Source of the DNA: Salinactinospora qingdaonensis
GTDB lineage: Bacteria > Actinomycetota > Actinomycetes > Streptosporangiales > Streptosporangiaceae
Length of the DNA stretch: 64,000 nucleotides
Direction: 5' to 3'
Assembly (NCBI RefSeq): GCF_039539445.1
Contig: NZ_BAABDD010000012.1
Span: 1-64,000 of the forward strand
The notes under the pieces were generated by a model. The model did no database searches and was not told the DNA's origin. It saw only the letters and a list, made by a program, of their open reading frames with translations. The first letter of the stretch is position 1. Every line of letters starts with the position of its first letter. Position numbers and translations under genes: made by a program. Positions 7,282 through 17,000 of the stretch are shown here, one piece after another.

Positions 7282-8942
7282 GCGGGGCCGTCCTCGCCTG
7301 CCGGCGCCGGGTCGGGGGTGTCCTCGAACAGGGTCGACAGCGCGGGGCCGTCGCGGAAGCCGAACAGGGCGTGGTTCTGTACGTGCTCGGCGATCACGGC
7401 GCCGGCCAGTTCGGCACGCCGGGCCAGGAAACCGTCGGTGTCGCCGTCGCGCAGCAGCCCCACGCACCCCTCGTCCAGGCACTGGCTGTGGAGCAGACGC
7501 TCGTCGACCTCTCCGGCCAGCAGCGCGTCGCGGACCTGGGCCGGTTTGGCGCCGGGGGCCACGACCCGGTTGGCGACGTTCTCGCCCGTCGGCCAGCCGA
7601 TATCGAAGATCGGCGCGAGCAGCGGCGGCGGGCTGTCGGCCTCCAGGACCGAGGCCACGTCGACGGGCCGTCCGGCGGTCCCGTCGGCCCGCTCCGCCTC
7701 GGCGGTGCCCGGCAGCGGCAGCGGGCCGCGTGAAAGCAGACCGAGGATGTTGACCTTGCCCAGGGCGGCGTTGAGGCGGGTGTGGCCCAGGTCCGGGCGC
7801 CACACCGCCGAGTCGGGGGTGGGCAGCAGGCCGATGAGGCGTTCGGCACTGCCGACCGGGTCACCGGCCACGGCTTTGGCGTTCTTGCGCAGCCCCGCCG
7901 TGTTGCCCTGCGGGGCCACCCCGAGCACCGCGCCGCGCCACACCCAGCGGCGCAGTAGCTGCGCGGCGCGTCCCCGCGGCGGGCCGAACAGGGCGGCGAA
8001 GCGGGCGAGCACCGGCACGAACAGCGCGTAGGGCAGTAGCTTGGCGTGGGGGATGTCGGCCTCGTCGCGCAGGAAATCCACCACGTGGCCCAGCGCGTCC
8101 CGCGTGGCGGTCAGCGCCGTGTGCAGGTCGTCGGCGCCGTCGAACTCGCGGCGGAAGTCCCGGTCGACCACGGGGTCGCGGACGGCCAGCACGCTCTGGG
8201 TGAGCAGCTGTTCGGGCAGCCGGCCGAAACCGAAGCCCGCCACGTCGGCGCCCAGCGAGGTGAGGTCGCCCAGCGCGCGGTCGTCGCGGGAGGCGTGCAG
8301 CGCCCGGAAGATGTCGGCGCTCTTGAGCGCCTTGCCGTAGGTGTTCAACCGGTCGAAGATCTCGCGCAGCGTCGTCTCGTCGTCGCCGGTGACCACGTAC
8401 ATCGGCAGCCGGTAGTCGCGGATCGCCGCGATCACCGCGTCGGCGCGGTCGATCTGCTCACCGGTGAGGTGGGGCCGCTCGCGGATCCAGGCGTTGGCGG
8501 CGGCGGTGTCCAGCGTCAACGACACGGGCAGCCAGTCCGCGTCGGGACGGCGGCGCCGCGACAGCGAACGGAACTCGCCCGTGGCCAGGTCGTAGTAGAC
8601 ACGGAACCGCGGGTCGACCGTATCGTCGGTCGCGGTGAGCGCCCCCACCAGGCTCGTGATGCGCTGCTGGCCGTCGACCACCCAGTAGGCCGCGCCGGTC
8701 TCGGGCGCGGCCACGCTGAGATGGCCCACCGTGACCGTGCCGGCGGCGGCCGGGCGCTGCCACACCAGCAGGTTGCCGATCGGGTAGCCGCGCAGCAGGC
8801 TGTCGAACAGCCGCCGCACGTCCACGCTCTCCCACTGGTAGGAGCGCTGGAACGACGGCAGCCGCAGCCTGCCCTCGCGCGCCCACGCCACGAGGTCGCC
8901 GGGGCGCGCCTCCCTGATCTCGGGGCGGGTCACCGGGGCCAC
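7278..8942 (-). CDS. DUF262 (GmrSD-like/ParB-like) protein
   Basis: This 554-aa protein starts with a DUF262 domain: LPSFQRSYQWE is followed by YWVVDGQQRITSLVGAL, which carries the DGQQR motif of the ParB-like nucleotide-hydrolysing fold. A further conserved DUF262 segment is EIFDRLNTYGKALKSADIF. The C-terminal ~250 residues are largely helical; I do not see the HNH motif of a GmrD (DUF1524) domain. DUF262 proteins include GmrS and several defence components. It is the first gene of the operon with HipA and the coiled-coil protein. The GTG at 8942 has GGAGGGAGG just upstream. Confidence 0.8.
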   Translation of the reverse strand: MAPVTRPEIREARPGDLVAWAREGRLRLPSFQRSYQWESVDVRRLFDSLLRGYPIGNLLVWQRPAAAGTVTVGHLSVAAPETGAAYWVVDGQQRITSLVGALTATDDTVDPRFRVYYDLATGEFRSLSRRRRPDADWLPVSLTLDTAAANAWIRERPHLTGEQIDRADAVIAAIRDYRLPMYVVTGDDETTLREIFDRLNTYGKALKSADIFRALHASRDDRALGDLTSLGADVAGFGFGRLPEQLLTQSVLAVRDPVVDRDFRREFDGADDLHTALTATRDALGHVVDFLRDEADIPHAKLLPYALFVPVLARFAALFGPPRGRAAQLLRRWVWRGAVLGVAPQGNTAGLRKNAKAVAGDPVGSAERLIGLLPTPDSAVWRPDLGHTRLNAALGKVNILGLLSRGPLPLPGTAEAERADGTAGRPVDVASVLEADSPPPLLAPIFDIGWPTGENVANRVVAPGAKPAQVRDALLAGEVDERLLHSQCLDEGCVGLLRDGDTDGFLARRAELAGAVIAEHVQNHALFGFRDGPALSTLFEDTPDPAPAGEDGPA

Positions 8943-9450
8943 ACCGCCTCCCTCCTCGGTTGCTGCACCGAAAGGCTATCGAAGGGCGCCCCGCCACACG
9001 GCCCCATGGCCGGGATCGCCGGAGCACGGGCCGCGCCCGGTCTCTTTACCCGAACGGCTTTGCCATCTCATCAACCGCGTGCCGCGGCTGGTCGCCGAAG
9101 CGCCGGCCCGCTACATCGCACTGCTGTCCACCGTCTGCGTCTCCGAGGCCCCTGATCTTGCTTGAGATCGGCAGACAGCGTCTGATTTGGGGTATTTCAT
9201 CCATCGGAAAGAGCGGAGGGTGTCCATTCCAGCGACGCCCTCCGCGGCTCATCCGGGGGTTGTGCGAGGTGTGATGGCTTGCTGTGATTTCTTTATTGCT
9301 TTCCGTTACTTTCGGGGATCTTGTGGCATCACTGGGACTCCGGCTTGCACACAAGGCGATTCGTGGATGACCAACCGTGATCTCGCCACGATTCGCCCGA
9401 CTTCGGCCTTGCTGTTCTTCGCTATGTAGCTGTTGTCGACGGTCTTGGCG
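8943..9450. other. Intergenic between two minus-strand units
   Basis: About 500 bp upstream of the DUF262 operon with lower GC than its surroundings from 9150 to 9450. It should hold the operon promoter. Open frames here show no recognised domain. I see no clear repeat or RNA gene. Confidence 0.4.
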
Positions 9451-9945
9451 TTAGGACGTGTCGCCCAGCGATTCCAGGAGCTTGCGCAGCAGCCGACTCA
9501 GCTCCTCGCGGTCGGCGGCGTCCAGGCCTTCGAGGACGCGGTGCTCGTTGGCCACATGGCCCTCGGCCATCCGGTTGGCCAGTTCCAACCCCTCTGGGGT
9601 GAGGGAGATGAGTAGCTTGCGGCGGTTTTCCGGGTCGACTTCCCGCGTGACCAGGTTCCGGTTGACGAGCCGGTCAACGCGATTGGTCAGCGCGGCGGAG
9701 CCAACCATGGTCGTAGCGACGAGGTCTTTGGGGCCCAGGGTGTAGGGCGGTCCCGAGCGCAGCAGTGTCGCCAGGACATCGAACTCCCACGGTTCCATGC
9801 CCTCTGATGTGAAGTAGCCCTTTACCTCGCGCTCCACCAGTCGGCACGCCCGTGAGAGTCGTCCGATCACCGCCATGGGAGAGACATCCAGGTCAGGGCG
9901 CTCCTTCGCCCACTGGTCCAAGAACTTGTCAACCGCATCTGTCAT
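9451..9945 (-). CDS. MarR-family regulator of the metabolite cluster
   Basis: The 164-aa protein has the winged-helix layout of MarR: LSRACRLVEREVKGYF and EPWEFDVLATLLRSG, then TTMVGSAALTNRVDRLVNRN as recognition helix, the wing VTREVDPENRRKLLISLTPEG, and a C-terminal dimer helix. It diverges from the nitroreductase-led operon. Palindromes TTCGA-N2-TCGAA lie in front of its own gene (9959-9972) and at the start of the divergent transcript (10153-10164), so autoregulation and control of the cluster are likely. The inducing ligand is unknown. Confidence 0.85.
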   Translation of the reverse strand: MTDAVDKFLDQWAKERPDLDVSPMAVIGRLSRACRLVEREVKGYFTSEGMEPWEFDVLATLLRSGPPYTLGPKDLVATTMVGSAALTNRVDRLVNRNLVTREVDPENRRKLLISLTPEGLELANRMAEGHVANEHRVLEGLDAADREELSRLLRKLLESLGDTS

Positions 9946-9958
9946 TTCAAACTGAACC

Positions 9959-9972
9959 TTTCGATGTCGAAA
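9959..9972. promoter_or_regulatory. MarR operator site 1
   Basis: TTTCGA-TG-TCGAAA is a perfect 6-bp inverted repeat 13 nt upstream of the marR start codon. The same core occurs at 10153-10164. Confidence 0.55.
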
Positions 9973-10107
9973 TTTCTAAGAGCCTATCATCCCCCCACCT
10001 TGGGGTTCCTATGCCGATTGACTCAGGGTAGTGAGTTGATCACCAAAGGGGAGGTGGTGGGGTGCAGGCTCTGGATAGTGGCGTCTAACATTTTGATGTT
10101 GAACTGT

Positions 10108-10164
10108 TTGACTGGACTGTCTCGCTATGTCTATGATTTTGCCGTCTTAAGGTTCGATATCGAA
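10108..10164 (+). promoter_or_regulatory. Promoter and MarR operator site 2
   Basis: TTGACT (10108-10113) and TATGAT (10132-10137) are 18 nt apart and read toward the nitroreductase gene. The palindrome TTCGATATCGAA (10153-10164) sits just after the expected start of transcription, where a bound repressor would block escape. Confidence 0.55.
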
Positions 10165-10178
10165 AGGTTTGTGGGTGA

Positions 10179-10838
10179 ATGATGAACCCCGCCAGCTACA
10201 GTTCGGTGCCTGACGCCATCCGGGCGCGCCGCACCATCCGCCACTACCAGCCCACCCCCATCCCCGCCGACCAGCTCCGCGAGCTGCTCGACCTCACACT
10301 TGAGGCCCCCTCTAGCTGGAATTTCCAGTGCCGCTCGGTCGTAGTGGTCTCCGACGAGGAAGGCCGCGAGGGCCTCGTCAGGGCCACTGACGGCCAGCCC
10401 CAGCCCGCTGAGGCCCCGGTCACTCTAGTGTTCGTCGCCGAGCTCCAGTCATGGCGCGAGGACCAAAGCGACATCTACCAGCAGGCCCGCGACAACGGGG
10501 CGTGGAACGAGGAGTTCATCGCCATGTTCGCCGAGGCCGGCCAGGCATTCCAGCACGACCTCGCCGAACGCGGCCTGCTGCGCGAGTACGCGGTCAAGGA
10601 CGCCATGATCGCCGCGACCTACTGCATGCTCGCCGCCACCAGCATGGGCTATGCCACCGCCCCCATGAACGGCTGGGACGAGCAGGAGGTCAAGAAGGCC
10701 ATCGGCATCGACGGCCGCGACGACCTCGCCATCGCGCTGCTGCTGTCCATCGGCGTGGCAGCGGAGGAGCGGCTGCACCCCGGCCGCAGGCCCCACGAGC
10801 GCAACGTGTTCTACGGACGCTACGGCCAGAGCCGCTGA
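10179..10838 (+). CDS. Nitroreductase-family flavoprotein
   Basis: The 219-aa protein shows the FMN-binding N-terminus of the nitroreductase superfamily: AIRARRTIRHYQPTPIP, then LTLEAPSSWNFQCRSVVVV, where Arg, Ser and Asn contact FMN, and the C-terminal stretch TSMGYATAPMNGWDE. It is expected to be an NAD(P)H-dependent FMN oxidoreductase acting in the cytoplasm on a quinone-like, nitro or amino-pyridine substrate. It is the first gene after the MarR-controlled promoter, so it belongs to the indigoidine-type cluster; a redox role on the cluster product is inference. ATG codons at 10179 and 10182 are both possible starts. Confidence 0.8.
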   Translation: MMNPASYSSVPDAIRARRTIRHYQPTPIPADQLRELLDLTLEAPSSWNFQCRSVVVVSDEEGREGLVRATDGQPQPAEAPVTLVFVAELQSWREDQSDIYQQARDNGAWNEEFIAMFAEAGQAFQHDLAERGLLREYAVKDAMIAATYCMLAATSMGYATAPMNGWDEQEVKKAIGIDGRDDLAIALLLSIGVAAEERLHPGRRPHERNVFYGRYGQSR

Positions 10839-10921
10839 ACGATTCCCAGCAACACCGACCGGTTCGGCACGGGGGCGTCCCGCCCCCTGCCGTCACCCAC
10901 GACACTGCCAAAGGAACTGAC

Positions 10922-11596
10922 ATGGAGCACTTGGTCCAGGTAGCCGGCATCATCGACGCCGACGAGGCGAGCATGCTGTGCGCTGAGGGAGTCGACTGGC
11001 TCGGTTTCCCGCTGCGTCTGCCCTCCGGTAAGGACGACATCTCCGAACCCGACGCCACGAAAATCATCGCCGACATCCCGCCGCCGCACGCCGGCGTGCT
11101 CATCAGCTACCTCACCGACGCCGAAGAGGTCAGCGCCTTCTGCGCCGAGCTGGGTGTGACCGCCGTGCAGTTGCACGGTGACGTGCCCGCCGACCAGCTC
11201 CGCAAGCTGCGCGAGATCCACCCCGACCTCTACGTTCTCAAGAGCCTGGTGGTGCGCGAGGACAACGCCGAGGAGCTGCTGGGTCTGGTCGACGAGGTCG
11301 CCGACGCGGTCGACATGTTCATCACCGACACCTACAACCCCGCCACCGGCGGCAAGGGTGCCACGGGACTGCTCCACGACTGGTCAGTCAGCGCCGAGCT
11401 GGTGCGGCGCTCCCCGAAGCCGCTGATGATGGCCGGCGGCCTCAACCCCGACAACGTGGCCGACGCGATCGCTCAGGTGCGCCCCGCCGCCGTGGACGCC
11501 CACACCGGCCTAGAGGGTCCGGACGGGCGCAAGGACCGCATGAAGGTGCGCACGTTCGTCACCGAGGCGCGCCGCGCCTTCGGCGAACTCCGCTGA
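10922..11596 (+). CDS. TrpF-like TIM-barrel protein lacking catalytic Cys
   Basis: The 224-aa protein aligns by eye along its whole length with phosphoribosylanthranilate isomerase: VTAVQLHGDVPADQL, then ITDTYNPATGGKGATGLLHDW and the phosphate-binding MMAGGLNPDNVADAI, ending VDAHTGLEGPDGRKD. The family's N-terminal KICGI motif reads QVAGI here, so the catalytic general-base Cys is Ala. The KSxRYI loop is also changed (LPSGKDDIS). The Asp of the acid site (ITD) is kept. It is therefore unlikely to be a normal tryptophan enzyme. Position between nitroreductase and upp suggests a role on a ribosyl-phosphate or PRPP-derived intermediate. The start has AAAGGAAC upstream. Confidence 0.75.
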   Translation: MEHLVQVAGIIDADEASMLCAEGVDWLGFPLRLPSGKDDISEPDATKIIADIPPPHAGVLISYLTDAEEVSAFCAELGVTAVQLHGDVPADQLRKLREIHPDLYVLKSLVVREDNAEELLGLVDEVADAVDMFITDTYNPATGGKGATGLLHDWSVSAELVRRSPKPLMMAGGLNPDNVADAIAQVRPAAVDAHTGLEGPDGRKDRMKVRTFVTEARRAFGELR

Positions 11597-11663
11597 CCCC
11601 TCCTGCCGTGGGCGGTCGCCCACAGGTGGCCGCCCTCCGCCGTCCCCTTTAGGAGAGCCAGTC

Positions 11664-12329
11664 ATGACCATTGGGAGCAACGTCCACCTGCTGCCGCAGA
11701 CCAACCAACTGCGGGCGATGCACACGATCATCCGCGACAAGAACGCCACCCGCGAAGATTTCGTCTTCTACTCGCGTCGGATCATCCGCCTGCTGCTGGA
11801 AGCAGCCATCGACCTGCTGCCCTTCGACAAACACGAGGTGACCACGCCGGTCGGCGAGACCTACCAGGGCACCAAGCTCGCCGCCGAACTGTGCGCGGTA
11901 CCGGTCATTCGTGCAGGGGAGAGCATGGAGGCCGAGATGTGGCAGCTCCACCCCGGCCTGCACGTCGGCAAGATCCTCATCCAGCGCGACAAGAAGACCA
12001 AGCTCCCGCGGCTGTACTACTCGCACCTCCCCGACGACATCGACCAGCGTCACGTGCTGCTGCTGGAGCCCATGCTCGCCACCGGCGGCTCCGCGATGGC
12101 GGCGATCCGGGTGCTGCTCGACGCGGGAGTGCCTGAAGACCAGATCATCTTCGTCAACTTCCTCGCCTCCCCGGAGGGGTGCGAGGCCGTCGGCGACGCC
12201 TACCCGGGGGTGCGCATCGTCACCTCCGCCATCGAAGAACGACTCAACGACAACGCCTTCATGGTCCCCGGCATCGGCGACTTCGGGGACCGCTACTTCG
12301 GAACGAGGGACTCGGGGGCCACCAAATGA
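11664..12329 (+). CDS. upp: Uracil phosphoribosyltransferase
   Basis: The 221-aa enzyme converts uracil and PRPP to UMP. The PRPP-binding loop is visible as LLLEPMLATGGSAMAAI, and the C-terminal uracil-binding segment as FMVPGIGDFGDRYFGT. The N-terminus HLLPQTNQLRAMHTIIRDKN is typical of the family. In the minimycin cluster a UPRT (MinD) protects the producer by raising the UMP pool against the toxic C-nucleotide; the same role is a good inference here because indC-type, psuG-type and prs genes are nearby. The start has AGGAGAGCC upstream. It overlaps the exporter gene by 4 nt. Confidence 0.92.
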   Translation: MTIGSNVHLLPQTNQLRAMHTIIRDKNATREDFVFYSRRIIRLLLEAAIDLLPFDKHEVTTPVGETYQGTKLAAELCAVPVIRAGESMEAEMWQLHPGLHVGKILIQRDKKTKLPRLYYSHLPDDIDQRHVLLLEPMLATGGSAMAAIRVLLDAGVPEDQIIFVNFLASPEGCEAVGDAYPGVRIVTSAIEERLNDNAFMVPGIGDFGDRYFGTRDSGATK

Positions 12330-13249
12330 CCGGCAACCGGATAGTACTCAACTCGGCCCTGACCGCGCTCGCACCGGCGATCTGGGGCAGCACCTACCTG
12401 GTGACCACGGAGATGCTGCCTCCTGACAGTCCTCTGCTGGCCTCCACCGTGCGGGCGCTGCCCGCCGGGCTGGTGCTGCTGGCGATCAGCCGCACCTTGC
12501 CCCAGGGAGTGTGGTGGTGGCGGATTCTGGCGCTGGGTGTGCTCAACATCGGCGCCTTCTTCTATCTGCTGTTCGTGGCCGCCTACCACCTGCCCGGCGG
12601 CGTGGCCGCCCTAGTGATGACGGTCCAGCCGATGATGGTGCTGCTCCTGGCAGCGCTGCTGCTGAAGGACAAGATCCAGCCCATCCACGTGTTCGCCTGC
12701 GTGCTCGGCGCGGCAGGGGTGGCGCTGCTGGCGCTGGGGCCACAGGCCGACCTCGACCTCATCGGTGTCCTGGCCGGGCTGGGCGGCGCCGCCAGCATGG
12801 CCTCGGGCATCGTGCTCACCAAACGGTGGGGCCGACCCGAAGGCGTGGGCGTCCTGACCTTCACCGGCTGGCAGTTGACCGTCGGCGGCCTTGTCCTGAC
12901 GCCGATCACGCTGTTCGTCGAGGGACTGCCCAGCCAGATCACGCCGCTCAACATCACCGGTTTTCTCTATCTGAGCGTCATCGGCGCCCTGTTCGCCTAC
13001 GCCATCTGGTTCCGCGGCATCGAACGGCTCCCCGCGCTGGCGGTGTCGTTTTTGTCCTTCGCTAGCCCTCTCGCGGCGACCATCCTCGGCTACCTCGTCC
13101 TCGGCGAGACGTTCACGCCGTTGCAGACGATGGGCGCCTTGGCAGTCATCGCCGCCGTCGTCCTGGCACAACCCCGCAGGCGGTCCGCCGGCGACGACAC
13201 TCGGCAAGCATCACACCAACCCGAGAAACCCCTCAGCCGTGCGTCGTAA
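12326..13249 (+). CDS. EamA/DMT-family exporter
   Basis: The 307-aa integral membrane protein has about ten hydrophobic segments arranged as two EamA repeats. Landmarks are ALAPAIWGSTYLVTTEMLPP in the first repeat and LSFASPLAATILGYLVLGET in the second. Proteins of this family are proton-driven or facilitated metabolite exporters. Its ATGA overlap with upp ties it to the operon, so export of the cluster product or of a toxic intermediate is likely. The C-terminal 25 residues are polar and cytoplasmic. Confidence 0.85.
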   Translation: MTGNRIVLNSALTALAPAIWGSTYLVTTEMLPPDSPLLASTVRALPAGLVLLAISRTLPQGVWWWRILALGVLNIGAFFYLLFVAAYHLPGGVAALVMTVQPMMVLLLAALLLKDKIQPIHVFACVLGAAGVALLALGPQADLDLIGVLAGLGGAASMASGIVLTKRWGRPEGVGVLTFTGWQLTVGGLVLTPITLFVEGLPSQITPLNITGFLYLSVIGALFAYAIWFRGIERLPALAVSFLSFASPLAATILGYLVLGETFTPLQTMGALAVIAAVVLAQPRRRSAGDDTRQASHQPEKPLSRAS

Positions 13250-14059
13250 CCCTACAGCGGCCAGTCGAGTAGTCCCGAGATGGTCGATACACACAGGTGG
13301 ACAGCCATCATGCCAACGACGAGTCGCCCCGCTTCCTTCACGAAGGGCCACCGCCCAACCGCAGCCGGCGCGCCCACAGGCGCCCAGCGGACCGCGGTGC
13401 TGTGGCGGTGGGCTATCCGGGGGAACGGTGACCGGCCAGGCCCCCTCGCGTCGCTAGGTGAGCTGAACACGTCCGGGCGCCGCGGCATCCCCGTGTCGCG
13501 GCGCCGCCCCGCCCCCGCACATCCGAGTCCGACGGGCCCCACCCGGTCGCACCGACACGCCTTCGTGAACCGCGCCCTTCACAACGCGGGCGCTTCTGCC
13601 CTTACCTGAACCGTTGCCGCCGGTGCGAGAGCCCAACCCCTGCTCCCTCGCCCGGGACACACCCCGACACATCCCCTGCGAGAGTGTCGAGCCTCCACTC
13701 CTCATCCCCAAGGTCACTGGCCCATGTACATAGCGAGATCCCGCTGCCTCGGTAGCCGCGATCCACCGCTACGCCCGTCGCCGCGGCGCCCCAAACGCGA
13801 ACCGCGGCGACGTCCGACCGCCCCTGCCGCCCAGCCAGAGCCACCAGGTGGACGGCAGAGGCCGGCCTTAGCCCGGCACCAGAGTGCACAAACCACGCTC
13901 CCCGGGGAGCTGCCGACTCCCATCGGGAAGCAACGCACTCCTCGTGCCGATGCCAGCGCAGATTCACGTGTCTTCCCTGCCGTTGGCATCACAGCCGCAC
14001 CGCCACCCGGTCCGGCCGTAGGAAACCCACCGAGAATCACACCAGTTAGGAGTATAGCT
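13250..14059. other. Long leader/intergenic region before indC
   Basis: About 810 bp separate the exporter from the synthetase. The open frame extending the synthetase upstream to 13724 is Arg/Pro-rich and unlike the family, so I treat it as noncoding. The region holds a hairpin at 13476-13505 and presumably the indC promoter. No palindrome like the MarR operator was found in it. Confidence 0.45.
13476..13505 (+). terminator. Hairpin after the exporter gene
   Basis: A 9-bp perfect GC-rich stem (13476-13484 with 13497-13505) with a 12-nt loop. It is a candidate terminator of the nitroreductase-trpF-upp-eamA operon, though about 230 nt from the stop. Confidence 0.4.
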
Positions 14060-17000
14060 TTGGAGACCATCCAGGTCAGGGCTCGAAGACAGAACACTCT
14101 CTCTGCCGGCTGTCTGCCCGAGATGCTCCTGCACCAGGTTGCGACCCAACCCGAGGCCACAGCAGTCGCCTGCGATGACCAGTCCCTCACCTACCAAGAG
14201 CTGGCGCAGTCCAGCGGCCGACTCGCCACCTACCTGCGCCACCTGGGCGTAGACACCGACGAGTGCGTCGGTCTCTACGTCGAACCCTCCCTAGACCTGG
14301 TGATCGGGACCTGGGGCGTGCTCTTCGCCGGAGCCGCCTACCTGCCGCTCTCGCCGGAGTACCCCAACGACCGGCTGCGCTACATGATCGAGCACAGCCG
14401 TACCCGGGCCATTATCACCCAACCGCACCTGGCAGAACGGTTGGCCGAACTCGCGCCCCACGGCACGCAAATCGTCACCCTGGCCGACACTCAAGACGCG
14501 GGCGAAGCGAGCCTGCCCCAACCGAACCCCGAAGATCTCGCCTACGTCATCTACACCTCCGGCAGCACCGGCAAACCCAAAGGTGTGATGATCGAAAACC
14601 ATAGCGTCGTCTCACAGATGCGCTGGCTGCACGCCTGCGGCCACCTGGACCGCACCACCACGGTGCTGCAAAAGACCCCGATGAGCTTCGACGCCGCCCA
14701 GTGGGAGATCCTGGCTTCCGCCGTGGGCGCGCGCGTGCTCGTCAGCCCGCCCGGCAGCTACCGCGACCCCGAGGCGCTGATCTCCACCATCCTCAAACAC
14801 GAGGTGACCACGCTACAGTGCGTGCCCTCCCTCCTCCAGGCGCTGCTCGACACCGAAGAGTTCCGGCTGTGTACCACGCTCAAGCGCGTGTTCTCCGGCG
14901 GCGAGCCGCTCTCCCGGCAGCTCGCCCGCCACTTCATCGACGAGCTGCCGTGGGCCTCGCTGGTCAACCTGTACGGACCCACCGAGTGCACCATCAACGC
15001 CACCTCCCACCTGGTCGACCCTGACACCCTCGACGAGGGCACCGGTGCCGTTCCGATCGGCCTGCCCGTTGACAACACCCAATGCTTCATCCTCGACGAC
15101 ACCCTGGCCCCGGTGGAGATCGGGGAAGTCGGCGAGCTCTACATCGGCGGCACCCAACTGGCCCGCGGCTACCTCGACCGGCCCGAACAGACCCAGGAAC
15201 GGTTCATCGCCTCGCCGTTCGTGCCCACCGAACGGCTCTACCGCACCGGCGACCTCGCCTCCTGGAACGAGGACGGCACGATCCAGTTCTCCGGCCGGGC
15301 CGACAACCAGGTCAAGCTGCGTGGCTACCGCGTTGAGCTGGAGGAGATCTCCCTGGCCATCGAGGAGCACACCTGGGTGCGCCGCGCCGCCACCCTCGTC
15401 ACCGACGACGCCAGGACCGGCTTCCAGAACCTGGTGGCCTGCGTCGAGCTGAACCCCAAGGAAGCCGCCCTGATGGACCAGGGCAACCACGGCTCCCACC
15501 ACCAGTCCAAGGCGAACAAGCTCCAGGTGAAGGCCCAGCTTTCCAACCCGGGCCTGCGCGAACCCGTCGAGCTCGCCCACCGGCCGGTGGTGGAGCTGCC
15601 AGGCAAACAGGAGTCCGAACAGCAGCGCCGCGAGGTCTTCGCCCGCAAGAGCTACCGCTTCTACGAAGGCGGAGCGGTCAGCCGCGCCGACATCGAGCGG
15701 CTGCTCGCCCCACGCACGCTCCCCGACCACTCCCGCGGCCTCGACCAGGTCAGCTTCGCTGAGCTCGGTCAGATCCTGCGCTGGTTCGGCCAGTACCACA
15801 GCTCCGAGCGGCTGCTGCCTAAATACGCCTACGCCTCTCCCGGCGCGCTCTACGCGACGCAGTTGTACCTGGAGACCGACGGCGTGGCCGGCCTGGACGC
15901 GGGCGTGTACTACTACCACCCCATTGACCACACCCTGGTGCGCGTCGGCGACGCTCCCACCACCGACCGCCCCGGCCCCTACCTTCTGGTGCACTTCTCC
16001 GGCAAGAAACGCGCGATCGAGCCGGTGTACAAGAACAACATCCAGGAAGTGCTGGAATTCGAAACCGGCCACATGCTGGGTGTGTTCGAGGAAGTGCTAC
16101 CCGAGCACGGGCTCACCATCGCCCCCCTGGACCACATCCCCTCCGTCAAAGACCACCTCGACGTCGCCGAGGAAGACTACTACCTGGGCACGTTCGAGAT
16201 CGGCGCCAACGACGGCCGCCCCCCGCAGCGCGCCGTCGAACTGTACGTGCAGGCCCACCCCGACCGGATCGCTGACCTGCCCGCCGGCCAGTACCGCTAC
16301 ACCAGCGGGCAGTTGGAACGCATCTCCGAGGAGCTGGTGCTGCCCAAGCACGTCATCGCCATCAACCAGCGCGTCTACGATCGGGCCAGTTTCGGCATCA
16401 CCGCCGTCAGCCGCGAGGACCGGGCGTGGCTGGAGTACGTCAGCCTCGGCGCGCAACTGCACCACCTGCAACGCAACAACCTCGGGCTGGGCTTCATGTC
16501 TTCGGGCTACAGCTCCAAGACCGGCCACAGCCTGCCCGCGGCGCTGCGCATGGACGACATCCTCAGCTCCTGCGACATCACCCCTGGCGCCTCCTACTTC
16601 TTCCTCGGCGGCAAGGTCAGCGAAGAACAGATCCACAGCCAGGGCATGTACGAGGACTCCGTCCACACTAAGGGCCCGGCCGAGATCATCAAGGACGAGC
16701 TGGCCAACTCCCTGCCCGACTACATGATCCCCAACCGTGTCCTCGTCTTCGACGAGCTGCCCTTGACCGCCAACGGCAAGGTCGACAGCAACGCCCTGGC
16801 CGCCTCCGAGCAAGTCACCTCCGCCGACACGGCAGCCCCCTACGTGGCCCCCTCGACACCGTCCGAGCGGTGGCTCGCCCACGAGTGGGGCAAGGCACTG
16901 AAGTACGACAGCGTCTCCATCGAGGACGAATTCTTCTCCGCCGGCGGTAACTCGCTGATCGCCGCTTCCCTGGTCAACAAGATCAACCGCGAGTTCGGCA

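Noticed and set aside
13724..14059. N-terminal extension of the indigoidine synthetase
   Set aside because: Arg/Pro-rich and unlike the family; TTG 14060 has a good ribosome site and gives the family length.
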